From positions 2,294,001-2,358,000 of the forward strand of contig CBDBMW010000012.1 in assembly GCA_965207595.1 (NCBI GenBank): a stretch of DNA of 64,000 nt. Direction: 5' to 3'. The stretch's first letter is position 1; each line of letters starts with the position of its first letter. The notes under the pieces were generated by a model. It worked only from the letters and a program-made list of their open reading frames with translations, searched no databases and was not told the DNA's origin. The stretch comes from JAGWAJ01 sp026707615 (GTDB lineage Bacteria; Acidobacteriota; Vicinamibacteria; Vicinamibacterales; UBA8438). This document shows positions 8,599 through 19,594 of the stretch, in pieces. A program made the position numbers and the translations under genes.

Positions 8599-9525
8599 TC
8601 AGTCGCCCTTCAGCGGGGTGCCGCGCGCGGTGAGCCCCGCCCGGTTGACCGCGACCTCGATGCGCTCCGGCGGGATGAGCGCGCCGGGTCGGGCGTAGGT
8701 GACGACGAACTGGTTGCGGAGCTCGGTTGCGAACTCCAGCAGCGCGTTCTCGACCGCGATGCTCGTGAGCACGATCTCGCTGCGGCCGCCGCTGTCGCGC
8801 GGTCCCCGCTCGAGCACCAGGTTGCGCTCCATCTCCTCCTGCTGCCGCCTCGCGTCGAGGAGCCCGGGATCGACGCGGGCGCGGCCGCGCCCCGCCACGA
8901 GGAGCGTGTAGACGGCGGCGCCGCTCTCGCGGACGCGTTCGAGGACCTCGCGGGCTCGGACGTTGCTGTAGTCGACGCCCTCGGTGGTCAGCGCCAGCAG
9001 GATCGGGCGGGCGGCCTCCCGGCGCGCGAAGCCCTCGGCGGCCTGCGCCATCGCGTCGAGCAGGTACGCCGCGGATCCGGCGAACCCGAAGACATCGCCC
9101 AGGCCGTCCTGCAGCCGGCTGAGGCTGCCCGTGGAGCCGACGAGGATGCGCGGCGGTCCTCCGAAGCTGATCAGCGAGATCTCGTTGCCCTCGTGCATCG
9201 CCTCGAAGAACGCCGAGAGGCCGGCCCGAAAGTCGCGCGTGGCGCGCGCCGCGGCCTCGGAGGTGTCGACGAGCACGGCGATCTGCCGCTCGGCGCCGGC
9301 GGGCTCGACACGCAGCACCTCGCGGGCGGCGCCATCCTCCCGGACCACGAGATCGCGCGGCGCGAGGTTGCCGACGGGGTTGTCGTCGCCGTCGAGAACG
9401 GTGACGATCATGCGGCGTTCGACCGACTGCGCCCGCACGCCGCCGACGGCGACCGCGAAAGCGACCGCGACGGTGGTTGCCGCCGCCAAGCCGGCCCCGA
9501 ACGACGCCGCTGGGATGCGTCGCAT
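8599..9525 (-). CDS. Second secreted VWFA-related protein with degenerate MIDAS
   Basis: 308 residues with a signal peptide (ending VRAQS). The overall plan matches its neighbour: an N-terminal beta domain (DLVVREDGAAREV), an A domain, and a C-terminal NQFVVTYARPG strand pair. Its MIDAS reads VLVDTSEAAAR: the second Ser of DxSxS is replaced by Ala and the later SDG-type loop is ALTTEGVDYS, so divalent-metal binding is doubtful. It is the first gene of the minus-strand transcript that diverges from the nuo operon. Paralogous to the adjacent gene; function unknown. Confidence 0.8.
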   Translation of the reverse strand: MRRIPAASFGAGLAAATTVAVAFAVAVGGVRAQSVERRMIVTVLDGDDNPVGNLAPRDLVVREDGAAREVLRVEPAGAERQIAVLVDTSEAAARATRDFRAGLSAFFEAMHEGNEISLISFGGPPRILVGSTGSLSRLQDGLGDVFGFAGSAAYLLDAMAQAAEGFARREAARPILLALTTEGVDYSNVRAREVLERVRESGAAVYTLLVAGRGRARVDPGLLDARRQQEEMERNLVLERGPRDSGGRSEIVLTSIAVENALLEFATELRNQFVVTYARPGALIPPERIEVAVNRAGLTARGTPLKGD

Positions 9526-9585
9526 GCGCAGGCCCTGCCTTTCGCCGCGAGTATATCAGCCCGCCCGGCCGCGGGGGCGGCTTCC

Positions 9586-9614
9586 TTGACAGACCCCTTG
9601 CCGCGTGCAATAAT
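9586..9614 (+). promoter_or_regulatory. Near-consensus sigma70 promoter of the nuo operon
   Basis: TTGACA at 9586-9591 is a perfect -35. After a 17-bp spacer, AATAAT at 9609-9614 matches five of six -10 bases. Expected transcription start is near 9621, about 75 nt before the nuoA ATG. On the opposite strand a TATACT lies at 9555-9550, a possible -10 for the divergent VWFA gene, but without a recognisable -35. Confidence 0.8.
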
Positions 9615-9695
9615 CCGCCCGGTTTTTCGGCCCGCACGTCGCGGCGTATCGCGGGAGCCGGGTCGCACCGGGTAAACCACGTTCCCGCAGCGACG

Positions 9696-10052
9696 ATGCC
9701 AGAAGCCTACATCCCGATCTTCCTCTTCATCCTCGTCGCGATCGGCTTTGCCATCTTCACGCTGATGGTGTCGAGGCTGGTGCACGCGAGCCGGATCAAC
9801 AAGGTGAAGCTCGAGCCGTACGAGTGCGGCATCGAGCCCCTGACGGACGCCCGCGACCGCTACAGCGTGCGCTACTACCTGGTCGCGATGCTGTTCGTGA
9901 TTTTCGACGTCGAGACGGTGTTTATGTTCCCGTGGGCCGTCATCATGGACGAGCTGGCGCTGTTCGGCCTCATCGAGATGCTCGTCTTCCTGTTCATCCT
10001 GGTCATCGGATACGTGTACGCGTGGCGCAAGGGTGCGCTGGACTGGGCCTGA
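9696..10052 (+). CDS. nuoA: NADH-quinone oxidoreductase subunit A
   Basis: 118 residues with three membrane segments. The loop KLEPYECGIEPLTDARDRYSVRYY is the quinone-site loop of complex I subunit A, followed by FVIFDVETVFMFPW, the second family signature. The ATG at 9696 gives the normal N terminus (MPEAYIPIFLF). It is the first gene behind the promoter at 9586-9614. The following gene is nuoC rather than the expected nuoB. Confidence 0.96.
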   Translation: MPEAYIPIFLFILVAIGFAIFTLMVSRLVHASRINKVKLEPYECGIEPLTDARDRYSVRYYLVAMLFVIFDVETVFMFPWAVIMDELALFGLIEMLVFLFILVIGYVYAWRKGALDWA

Positions 10053-10129
10053 TCGAGCGGAGCGCCGGGCGCAGGACCGATTGCCCGTGCCGATGAGCGC
10101 CGTGCCGATGCAACGATCCCCGCTGACCG

Positions 10130-11083
10130 ATGACTGACGACAAGAAGCCCGGTGCGGACGCGCCCGGCGAGGCGGGCGCGTCCGCACCGGAGCCGGCCGC
10201 CGGCTCCGCGCCCGACCCCCCTGCAGCGGCCGCCGCGTCGCCGAAGGCCGCGCCACCGAAGCCCGAGGGGACACAGCGGAAGTCAGAGCCTGCACCCCCG
10301 GCCAAGCCGGCCGCGGCCGAGCGGCAGGCGCCCGCGGCAGCGTCCTCCACGCCGGATGCCCCGGAGAAGCCGGCCAAGCCCGCTGCGGCGGCCAAGCCCG
10401 CGGCGGCAGCCAAGCCCGCTGCGGCAGCCAAGCCCGCTGCGGCAGCCAAGCCCAGGCCGAAGCCCAAGCCCAAGCCGCCGCCCGAGCCCCCGAAGGGTCC
10501 GCCCGATCCGCCACCCCCGGAGGGGATGGAGTCGCCGGCGGCCGTCGCGGCGGTTCAGCAAGCGCTTCCGGACGCGATCGAGGCCGTCTCGTACTGGGTC
10601 GGCGACTGGACGCTCATCGTGCGGCGGGAGAGGCTGCTGGACGTGCTCGAGCTTCTCAAGACCCACGAGGCGGCGGCCTTCGACTACTGCTCCGACGTCA
10701 CGGCGACGGACTGGCCGCCGCGCGAGAGGCGGTTCGACCTGATCTACTGCCTGTACTCGACGCGGCTGCGCCATCGGGTACGCGTCAAGGTGCGCGTCGG
10801 CGAGGCGGACGCGGTGGAGTCGGTGACCGGCCTGTGGCCCGCCGCGAACTGGCTGGAGCGCGAGGTGTTCGACCAGTTCGGGGTCAACATCGTGAATCAT
10901 CCGGACCGGCGTCGCATTCTGATGCCCGACGAGTGGCAGGGGCATCCGCAGCGCAAGGACTATCCCCTCGAGGGACCCGGCGAGCTGCTGATGGAGAACC
11001 CCCAGGACTGGCTGCGCGTGCGCAACCTGCCCGACGAAGCGGGGGCGGACCGAGAGCCCGGGCCGGATACGGAGATCGAGTGA
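10130..11083 (+). CDS. nuoC: NADH-quinone oxidoreductase subunit C with a long low-complexity N-terminal tail
   Basis: The C-terminal ~185 residues are the 30-kDa subunit of complex I (peripheral arm): FDYCSDVTATDWP, FDLIYCLYSTRLRHRV, WLEREVFDQFGVNIVNHPDRRRILMPDEW and QRKDYPLEG are its signatures. The first ~130 residues are unlike the family. They are almost only Ala, Pro and Lys and contain four copies of a five-residue KPAAA-type unit followed by PKPKPKPP, giving a histone-H1-like, highly basic disordered tail. nuoB, normally just upstream, is absent. The ATG at 10130 is the first in frame; no later start with a good ribosome site was found that would remove the tail. Confidence 0.93.
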   Translation: MTDDKKPGADAPGEAGASAPEPAAGSAPDPPAAAAASPKAAPPKPEGTQRKSEPAPPAKPAAAERQAPAAASSTPDAPEKPAKPAAAAKPAAAAKPAAAAKPAAAAKPRPKPKPKPPPEPPKGPPDPPPPEGMESPAAVAAVQQALPDAIEAVSYWVGDWTLIVRRERLLDVLELLKTHEAAAFDYCSDVTATDWPPRERRFDLIYCLYSTRLRHRVRVKVRVGEADAVESVTGLWPAANWLEREVFDQFGVNIVNHPDRRRILMPDEWQGHPQRKDYPLEGPGELLMENPQDWLRVRNLPDEAGADREPGPDTEIE

Positions 11084-11132
11084 CCGCGCCGCGCGCGGCT
11101 CTCCGCCGCGGCCCGCACGAGACGGACGCAAC

Positions 11133-12266
11133 ATGACGGTTCCCGCTCCCCGCGTCAGCACGACCCAGTTCGACACCAACGAGCTGGTGATCAACATGGG
11201 GCCCCAGCATCCGAGCACGCACGGCGTGCTGCGGGTCGTGCTGCGGCTCGACGGCGAGCGCGTCCTCGACGCGGACTGCGTGATCGGCTACATCCATCGC
11301 GGCGTCGAGAAGCTGTGCGAGAACCGCGACTGGACGCACATCGTGCTGCTCACCGACCGCATGGACTACGTCGCGGCCGCCACCAACAACCTCGGCTACG
11401 TCGAGGCGGTCGAGAAGCTCATGCAGATCGAGGTGCCGCGCCGGGCGCGGTACCTCCGCACGGTCCTGGCGGAGCTGCAGCGGGTCGCCAGCCACTGCCT
11501 CTGGCTGGGCACGCACGCCATGGACATCGGGGCCATGACCGTGCTGCTGTACGCCTTCCGCGAGCGCGAGCTCGTGCTCGATCTGTTCGAGGAGTTCTGC
11601 GGGGCGCGCCTGACGTACAACTCGATGCGCGTGGGCGGGTTGCCGCTGGACGTTCCGCCGGGGTGGGACCGCAAGGTGCGATCGTTCTGCGACCTGATGG
11701 AAGGGAAGCTGGACGACTACGAGACGCTGCTCACGAACAACCGCATCTGGCTCAAGCGGACGCGCGACGTCGGGGTCATCTCGGCGGAGGAGGCCATCGG
11801 GCTGGGGCTCTGCGGCCCGCCGCTCCGCGGCTCGGGCGTCTCGCGCGACCTCCGGAAGGACGAGCCGAACGCCGCCTACGAGGAGTTCGACTTCGACATC
11901 CCGCTCGGGACGCGCGGCGACACCTACGACCGCTACCTGATCCGCATGGAGGAGTTCCGGCAGTCCATCCGGATCATCCGCCAGGCGCTCGACGGGTTGC
12001 CGGAAGGGCCGGTGATGGGCAAGGTGCCGCGCCTCCTCAAGCCGCCGGCCGGGGAGACCTACCACGCCATCGAGTCGCCGAAGGGCGAGCTCGGGTACTT
12101 CCTCGTGAGCGACGGGAAGTCGACCAATCCCTACCGGTTCCGCGTCCGGCCACCGTCCTTCTGCAACCTGCAGGGGCTCAAGCGGCTCGTCCGCGGGCAC
12201 CTCGTGGCGGACGTCGTGGCGCTGATCGGAACCATCGACATCGTGCTCGGCGAGGTCGATCGCTGA
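11133..12266 (+). CDS. nuoD: NADH-quinone oxidoreductase subunit D
   Basis: The 377-residue 49-kDa subunit forms the quinone pocket with NuoB. Visible signatures are INMGPQHPSTHGVLR near the N terminus, GYIHRGVEKLCENR, RMDYVAAATNN, the helix ELQRVASHCLWLG, and the C-terminal DIVLGEVDR. Length is slightly below the usual ~400. It follows nuoC after 49 nt and is a separate gene, not fused to nuoC as in some proteobacteria. Confidence 0.97.
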   Translation: MTVPAPRVSTTQFDTNELVINMGPQHPSTHGVLRVVLRLDGERVLDADCVIGYIHRGVEKLCENRDWTHIVLLTDRMDYVAAATNNLGYVEAVEKLMQIEVPRRARYLRTVLAELQRVASHCLWLGTHAMDIGAMTVLLYAFRERELVLDLFEEFCGARLTYNSMRVGGLPLDVPPGWDRKVRSFCDLMEGKLDDYETLLTNNRIWLKRTRDVGVISAEEAIGLGLCGPPLRGSGVSRDLRKDEPNAAYEEFDFDIPLGTRGDTYDRYLIRMEEFRQSIRIIRQALDGLPEGPVMGKVPRLLKPPAGETYHAIESPKGELGYFLVSDGKSTNPYRFRVRPPSFCNLQGLKRLVRGHLVADVVALIGTIDIVLGEVDR

Positions 12267-12291
12267 GCGCGCAGGATGTGATCCCGGGACC

Positions 12292-13290
12292 ATGCTCGAC
12301 ACCGTCGTCATCCCGCTGCTGAAGATCGCCGTCCTGGTCAACGCCGTGCTGGTCGCGGTGACCTTCCTCGTGCTCATGGAGCGGAAGGTGATCGCGTGGG
12401 CGCAGTCCCGGCTCGGCCCGATGCGGGTCGGACCCTACGGCATCCTGCAGGCGATTGCGGACCCCATCAAGCTGATCCTCAAGGAAGACATCACGCCCGT
12501 GAAGGCGGACCGGTACGTCTTCACGCTGGCGCCGATCATGAGTCTCGTGCCGGCGCTCGTCGTCTTCGCGGTGGTGCCGTTCGGCCCGGATCCGCTCTAC
12601 TACATCGGCGACATCAACGTCGGCCTGCTGTTCATCATCTCGGTGACGTCGATCGGCGTCTACGGCATCATCCTCGGCGGCTGGGCGTCGAACAGCAAGT
12701 ACCCGCTGCTGGCCAGCCTGCGCGCGTCGGCGCAGCTCATCAGCTACGAGATCGCGGTGACGATGACGCTCGTGAGCGTCATCCTGACCACCGGCACCCT
12801 CAGCCTCGTCGGGATCGTGGAGGCCCAGCAGGAGAGCGGCATCTGGTTCGCGTTCATCCAGCCGGTGGCGCTGGTGCTGATCTTCATCGGCGGGCTCGCC
12901 GAGACGAACCGCGCGCCGTTCGACCTGCCGGAAGCCGAGACCGAGCTGACGGGCGGGTTCCACACCGAGTACAGCGGGATGCGCTTCGCGCTGTTCTTCC
13001 TGGCCGAGTACGCCAACATGATCGTCATCTCGGCGGTCGTCGTGCTGATGTTCTTCGGCGGCTGGCTGCGGCCGTTCCCGAGCATCGCCTTCCTCGGCTT
13101 CCTCGACCTCCTGCCGGCCTGGATCTGGTTCGTCGGCAAGGTCTTCCTGTTCCTCTACGTGTTCATCTGGATCCGCGCCACGTTGCCGCGCTACCGCTAC
13201 GACCAGTTGATGGGCCTCGGGTGGAAGGTGCTCATCCCGGTGGCGATCGGCAACCTCGTCGTGACCGGCGTGTTCAAGGTCGTGTTCTAG
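12292..13290 (+). CDS. nuoH: NADH-quinone oxidoreductase subunit H
   Basis: 332-residue membrane subunit linking the quinone site to the proton-pumping arm. It shows MERKVIAWAQSRLGPMRVGP, DPIKLILKEDITP, and the charged loop GLAETNRAPFDLPEAETELT followed by FHTEYSGMRFALFFLAEY, all diagnostic of subunit H/ND1. About eight transmembrane segments. The next gene is nuoJ, so nuoI, usually between H and J, is missing. Confidence 0.97.
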   Translation: MLDTVVIPLLKIAVLVNAVLVAVTFLVLMERKVIAWAQSRLGPMRVGPYGILQAIADPIKLILKEDITPVKADRYVFTLAPIMSLVPALVVFAVVPFGPDPLYYIGDINVGLLFIISVTSIGVYGIILGGWASNSKYPLLASLRASAQLISYEIAVTMTLVSVILTTGTLSLVGIVEAQQESGIWFAFIQPVALVLIFIGGLAETNRAPFDLPEAETELTGGFHTEYSGMRFALFFLAEYANMIVISAVVVLMFFGGWLRPFPSIAFLGFLDLLPAWIWFVGKVFLFLYVFIWIRATLPRYRYDQLMGLGWKVLIPVAIGNLVVTGVFKVVF

Positions 13291-13301
13291 ACAGGCTGCC
13301 G

Positions 13302-13829
13302 ATGGCCGAAGCTCTCTTCTTCTACACGCTGGCGGCGCTGATTCTCGGGCTCGGGGTGATGGTGGTCTCGGCGCGGAGCGCCGTGCACAGCGTCCTGTTC
13401 CTGGTGGTGAACTTCCTGCTCGTGGCGGTGCTCTACGTCACGCTGAACGCGGAGTTCGTCGCCGTCATCCAGGTGCTGGTCTACGCGGGCGGCATCGTCG
13501 TCCTGTACCTGTTCGTCGTCATGCTCGTGAACCTGAAGAAGGAGCCCGAGCGCTTCTCCGATCCGCGCCGCCTGGCCCGCTCGGGCCTCCTGCTCGGGGG
13601 GGTGGTGCTGGCCCTGATCGTCGTCGTCGTCTCGTCGTCGTTGCGGGCCGGCATGGCGGCCGAGGGGACCCTCTCCGGTTTCGGAACGCCGTTCACGAGC
13701 GGCAACACGGAGCAGCTCGGGTGGGTGCTCTACACCAGCTACCTCATCCCGTTCGAGCTGGCGTCGATGCTGCTGCTCGTCGCGATGATCGGCGCCATCG
13801 TGCTGGCGAGGCGCCACCTGGGGGACTGA
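13302..13829 (+). CDS. nuoJ: NADH-quinone oxidoreductase subunit J
   Basis: 175-residue membrane subunit (ND6) with five hydrophobic helices. VLVYAGGIVVLYLFVVML is the conserved TM3 region that carries the pi-bulge in known structures. The ATG at 13302 follows nuoH by 11 nt. The stop is 3 nt before the GTG start of nuoK, indicating tight coupling. Confidence 0.95.
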   Translation: MAEALFFYTLAALILGLGVMVVSARSAVHSVLFLVVNFLLVAVLYVTLNAEFVAVIQVLVYAGGIVVLYLFVVMLVNLKKEPERFSDPRRLARSGLLLGGVVLALIVVVVSSSLRAGMAAEGTLSGFGTPFTSGNTEQLGWVLYTSYLIPFELASMLLLVAMIGAIVLARRHLGD

Positions 13830-13832
13830 CGC

Positions 13833-14141
13833 GTGCTCGAGATCACCCCGCTGCACTACAGCCTGCTCTCGGCGGCGCTGTTCATGATCGGCGTCATCGG
13901 CGTGCTGGTGCGCCGCAACGTGATCATCATCTTCATGTCGATCGAGCTCATCCTGAACGCGGTCAACATCAACCTGGTCGCCCTGTCGGACCAGCTTCAG
14001 GATCTGGCCGGACAGGTGTTCGTCGTCTTCGTCATTGCGGTCGCGGCGGCGGAGGCCGCGGTAGGTCTCGGCATCATCATCGCCTTCTATCGCAACAAGG
14101 AGACGGTGAACATCGACGAGATTCAGATCATGCGGTGGTGA
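13833..14141 (+). CDS. nuoK: NADH-quinone oxidoreductase subunit K
   Basis: 102 residues, three transmembrane helices, the normal length for ND4L. The conserved MSIELILNAVNIN carries the TM2 glutamate of the proton path. A second acidic residue sits in AAAEAAVGLGI (TM3). GTG start at 13833. Confidence 0.96.
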   Translation: MLEITPLHYSLLSAALFMIGVIGVLVRRNVIIIFMSIELILNAVNINLVALSDQLQDLAGQVFVVFVIAVAAAEAAVGLGIIIAFYRNKETVNIDEIQIMRW

Positions 14142-14151
14142 CGCTGTTCCC

Positions 14152-16269
<2,118 letters not shown>

Positions 16270-16281
16270 CCGGACCATGCC

Positions 16282-17997
16282 ATGAGCAACGCCGCCGATA
16301 CCCCCTCGCTGCTGTCGCTGATCCTCTTCACGCCGCTCGCCGGCGCGCTCGTGCTCCTGTTCATCGGCAAGCGCCAGGTCGACCTGATCCGCTGGATCGC
16401 CAACGCGACGGCGGCCCTCGGCTTCCTCGTGTCGCTGCCGCTCTGGTTCCTGTACGACTCGACGGACCCGGACTGGCAGTTCGTCGAGCAGATGGAGTGG
16501 ATTCCCTCCATCGGAGCGCAGTACTTCCTGGGGGTCGACGGGTTCAGCGTGCTCCTGATCCTGCTCACGACGATGATGGGCGTCATCGCCGTGCTGTCGT
16601 CCTGGAACGCCATCCAGACGCGGGTCAAGGAGTACTACATCTTCCTGCTGATGCTCCAGACCGGGATGATCGGCGCCTTCGTGGCGCTCGACTTCCTGCT
16701 GTTCTTCCTGTTCTGGGAAGTGATGCTGGTGCCGATGTACTTTCTCATCGGCATCTGGGGCAGCGACAACCGGCTCTACTCGGCCATCAAGTTCTTCCTC
16801 TTCACCCTGGTCGGCAGCGTCATCATGCTGCTCGGTATCCTGGCCGTCTACTTCTACCACCAGGAAGTGACCGGGGTGTACACGTTCGACATCACGCAGT
16901 TCCACGAGCTGAACATCCCCTACGACCTGCAGTGGTGGATCTTCCTCGCCTTCTTCCTCGGGTTCGCGGTCAAGGTGCCGATGTTCCCGTTCCACACCTG
17001 GCTGCCCGACGCGCACACCGACGCGCCGACGGCGGGGTCGGTCATCCTGGCCGCCGTGCTCCTGAAGATGGGCACCTACGGGTTCATCCGGTTCAGCCTG
17101 CCCATCCTGCCGGAGGCGACGCAGGCCTTCGTGCCGGCAGTGGTCCTGCTCTCCATCATAGGAATCGTCTACGGCGCGCTCGTGGCCATGGCCCAGCGCG
17201 ACTGGAAGCGCCTCGTCGCCTACTCCAGCGTCAGCCACATGGGCATGGTGATGCTAGGCATGTTCGCGCTGACGCCGGTGGGCATCACCGGCAGCATCGT
17301 GCAGCAGCTCAACCACGGCATCTCGACCGGCGCCCTCTTCCTGCTGGTCGGCGTCGTCTACGAGCGGCGGCACACGCGCATGATCGCGGAGTACGGCGGA
17401 CTCTCGAAGATCATGCCGGTCTACGCCGCGATCTTCCTCATCATGACCATGTCGTCGATCGGGCTGCCGACGCTGAACGGGTTCATCGGCGAGGTGCTGA
17501 TCCTGCAGGGCATCTTCGTGGTCAGCAAGACGTGGGCCTTCTTCGCGGCGAGCGGCATCGTCCTCGGGGCGGCCTACATGCTCTGGCTCTACCAGCGAAC
17601 GATGTTCGGAACCGTCGACAACCCGAAGAACGAGAATCTCCCGGACGTCAGCCTGCGCGAGTTCGCCACCTTCGCGCCGCTGCTGCTGCTGGCGGTCTGG
17701 ATCGGGCTCTATCCGAAGCCGTTCCTCGACCGCCTCGAGACGTCCGTGGACAAGGTCATGATGCGGGTCAACGCGGACTACACGCCGCGCTTCGCGGTCG
17801 CCGCGGCCGGCGGCGAGGTGGACCCCGCCGATGCATCGGGGAACCTCACCGCGGCGCCGCGTCCGGCGGTCGCCACCGACATCCTGCCGCGGCCGGCGGA
17901 CTCCGCTCCGCCGGGGCTGGTCGCCGACGCCGCGGGGCCGCCGGGGCGGGGTGCGGCGGGACCCCTGAGCGCACCGATCCGGAGCGGCTCGCGCTGA
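16282..17997 (+). CDS. nuoM: NADH-quinone oxidoreductase subunit M
   Basis: 571-residue antiporter-like subunit (ND4). It contains FLFFWEVMLVPMYFLIGIWG (TM5 Glu), FAVKVPMFPFHTWLPDAHTDAPT and DWKRLVAYSSVSHMGMV, the hallmark motifs. The family is usually ~500 residues. Here the last ~65 residues after HDxx helix TM14 form a Pro/Ala-rich soluble tail (ADASGNLTAAPRPAVATD) that has no match in the usual subunit. Confidence 0.96.
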   Translation: MSNAADTPSLLSLILFTPLAGALVLLFIGKRQVDLIRWIANATAALGFLVSLPLWFLYDSTDPDWQFVEQMEWIPSIGAQYFLGVDGFSVLLILLTTMMGVIAVLSSWNAIQTRVKEYYIFLLMLQTGMIGAFVALDFLLFFLFWEVMLVPMYFLIGIWGSDNRLYSAIKFFLFTLVGSVIMLLGILAVYFYHQEVTGVYTFDITQFHELNIPYDLQWWIFLAFFLGFAVKVPMFPFHTWLPDAHTDAPTAGSVILAAVLLKMGTYGFIRFSLPILPEATQAFVPAVVLLSIIGIVYGALVAMAQRDWKRLVAYSSVSHMGMVMLGMFALTPVGITGSIVQQLNHGISTGALFLLVGVVYERRHTRMIAEYGGLSKIMPVYAAIFLIMTMSSIGLPTLNGFIGEVLILQGIFVVSKTWAFFAASGIVLGAAYMLWLYQRTMFGTVDNPKNENLPDVSLREFATFAPLLLLAVWIGLYPKPFLDRLETSVDKVMMRVNADYTPRFAVAAAGGEVDPADASGNLTAAPRPAVATDILPRPADSAPPGLVADAAGPPGRGAAGPLSAPIRSGSR

Positions 17998-18019
17998 GCC
18001 CGGCACCAGGGACACGACG

Positions 18020-19495
18020 ATGCCTGCCGGTTTCACCGCCGCCGACTTCTACTACCTGCTGCCGGAGATCCTGCTGACGGCCGGCGCCCTGCTGGTGCTG
18101 GTGGTCGACCTGTTCGCGCCGCGCCGTGACGCCGCCGTCCTGGGGACCGCGCTCGCCACGCTCGCCGCGTCCGGGGTGGCCGTGCTGGCGTTCGCGGGGC
18201 TCGACACCACGATCTCGGCAGGCCTGCTGGCCGTCGACGGGTTCGCCGCGTTCTTCAAGGTCCTCTTCCTGCTGTCGGCGGCCATCACCATCCTGATGTC
18301 CGTCCCCTACCTGCAGGTGGAGGCCGTGCGACCGGGCGAATTCTGCTTCCTCATTCTGTGCGCCACGCTCGGGATGATGTTCATGGCGAGCGGGATCGAC
18401 CTGATCACGCTCTTCATCGGCCTCGAGACGATGGCCATCTCGTTCTACATCCTGACCGGCTTCCTCAAGCCGAGCCGGAGATCCAACGAGGCGGCGGTCA
18501 AGTACTTCCTGCTCGGCGCGTTCTCCCTCGGCCTGCTCCTCTACGGGATGTCGCTCTTCTACGGCGTGACCGGCACGACGAGCCTGGCCGGCATCGCGGA
18601 TGCGCTGGCCGGATCCGAGGGGTCGCTGCTGCTGTCGCTGGCGCTCATCCTCCTCGGCGCCGGCATGGGGTTCAAGATCGCGGCGGTCCCGTTCCACATG
18701 TGGGCCCCGGACGTCTACGAAGGCGCGCCGACGCCGGTGACGGCGTTCCTCTCGGTCGGCTCCAAGGCGGCTTCGTTCGCCATGCTGCTCCGGATACTGC
18801 TCGACGGCATCCCGGGGCTGGTGGCCGACTGGCAGGTGTTCTTCTGGGCCCTGGCCGCGGTCTCGATGACCGTCGGCAACATCGCCGCCATCACGCAGAG
18901 CAACATCAAGCGGATGCTGGCGTACTCGTCCATCGCCCACGCCGGCTACGTGCTGATGGGCGTCGTCGCCGCCTCCGACCGCGGCGTGACGGCGACGATG
19001 GTCTATCTCTGGGTCTATCTCTTCATGCAGCTCGGCGCCTTCGCCATCCTCTCGATGCTGCGCCGGAAGGACGTCGTCGGCGACGAGCTCAAGGACCTGA
19101 GCGGGCTCTACTTCCGCCAGCCGGCCGCCGCCATCGCGATGCTGATCTTCATGCTCTCGCTGGGCGGCATTCCCCCGACGGCGGGCTTCATGGGCAAGTT
19201 CTGGCTCTTCAGCGCGGCAATCGACTCCGGGTTCATCTGGCTGGCCGTGATCGGCGTCATCAACAGCGCCATCTCCCTCTACTACTACGTCCGGGTGGTC
19301 GTCTTCATGTGGCTGAAGGAGGAGACCCTCGGCTCGCCGATCGTCATCCGCCCTGCCATCGCCACCGCGCTGGTGATCGCCGTCGTCGGCTCCGTCCTGT
19401 TCGGCGTGTATCCGCAGGCGCTCTTCGACCAGGCCCAGAGCGCCACCGAGATGCTCGGCGCGTCGGCCCCGGCCGCGGTCCTCCTCCAGCCCTGA
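18020..19495 (+). CDS. nuoN: NADH-quinone oxidoreductase subunit N
   Basis: 491-residue antiporter-like subunit (ND2), last gene of the operon. Signatures are FIGLETMAISFYILTGFL (TM5 Glu), GMGFKIAAVPFHMWAPDVYEGAPTPVTA and SNIKRMLAYSSIAHAGYVLMG. Typical length. A strong hairpin follows at 19548-19564. Confidence 0.96.
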   Translation: MPAGFTAADFYYLLPEILLTAGALLVLVVDLFAPRRDAAVLGTALATLAASGVAVLAFAGLDTTISAGLLAVDGFAAFFKVLFLLSAAITILMSVPYLQVEAVRPGEFCFLILCATLGMMFMASGIDLITLFIGLETMAISFYILTGFLKPSRRSNEAAVKYFLLGAFSLGLLLYGMSLFYGVTGTTSLAGIADALAGSEGSLLLSLALILLGAGMGFKIAAVPFHMWAPDVYEGAPTPVTAFLSVGSKAASFAMLLRILLDGIPGLVADWQVFFWALAAVSMTVGNIAAITQSNIKRMLAYSSIAHAGYVLMGVVAASDRGVTATMVYLWVYLFMQLGAFAILSMLRRKDVVGDELKDLSGLYFRQPAAAIAMLIFMLSLGGIPPTAGFMGKFWLFSAAIDSGFIWLAVIGVINSAISLYYYVRVVVFMWLKEETLGSPIVIRPAIATALVIAVVGSVLFGVYPQALFDQAQSATEMLGASAPAAVLLQP

Positions 19496-19547
19496 CGAGG
19501 CGGGTCAAGGGAACCGTCCCGTCCGACTGGTCCTTGCCGCACCGCTC

Positions 19548-19564
19548 TGCCCGCTCCGCGGGCA
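19548..19564 (+). terminator. Hairpin after nuoN
   Basis: A perfect 7-bp stem TGCCCGC/GCGGGCA with a TCC loop, 52 nt after the nuoN stop. No T-tract follows, so termination here is inferred from position only. Confidence 0.4.
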
Positions 19565-19578
19565 ACCGCGCTCGCTGA

Positions 19579-19587
19579 TGCTACACT
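19579..19587 (+). promoter_or_regulatory. Possible extended -10 element, leaderless start
   Basis: TG-C-TACACT has the form of an extended -10 (TGnTAnnnT). Its expected transcription start falls at about 19594, essentially on the ATG at 19595, which would make a leaderless mRNA. No clear -35. Weak evidence. Confidence 0.3.
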
Positions 19588-19594
19588 CCGCTTG

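Noticed and set aside
10380..10460. Short regular repeats that could be taken for a CRISPR-like array
   Set aside because: They are 15-bp coding repeats (KPAAA) inside nuoC with no spacers.
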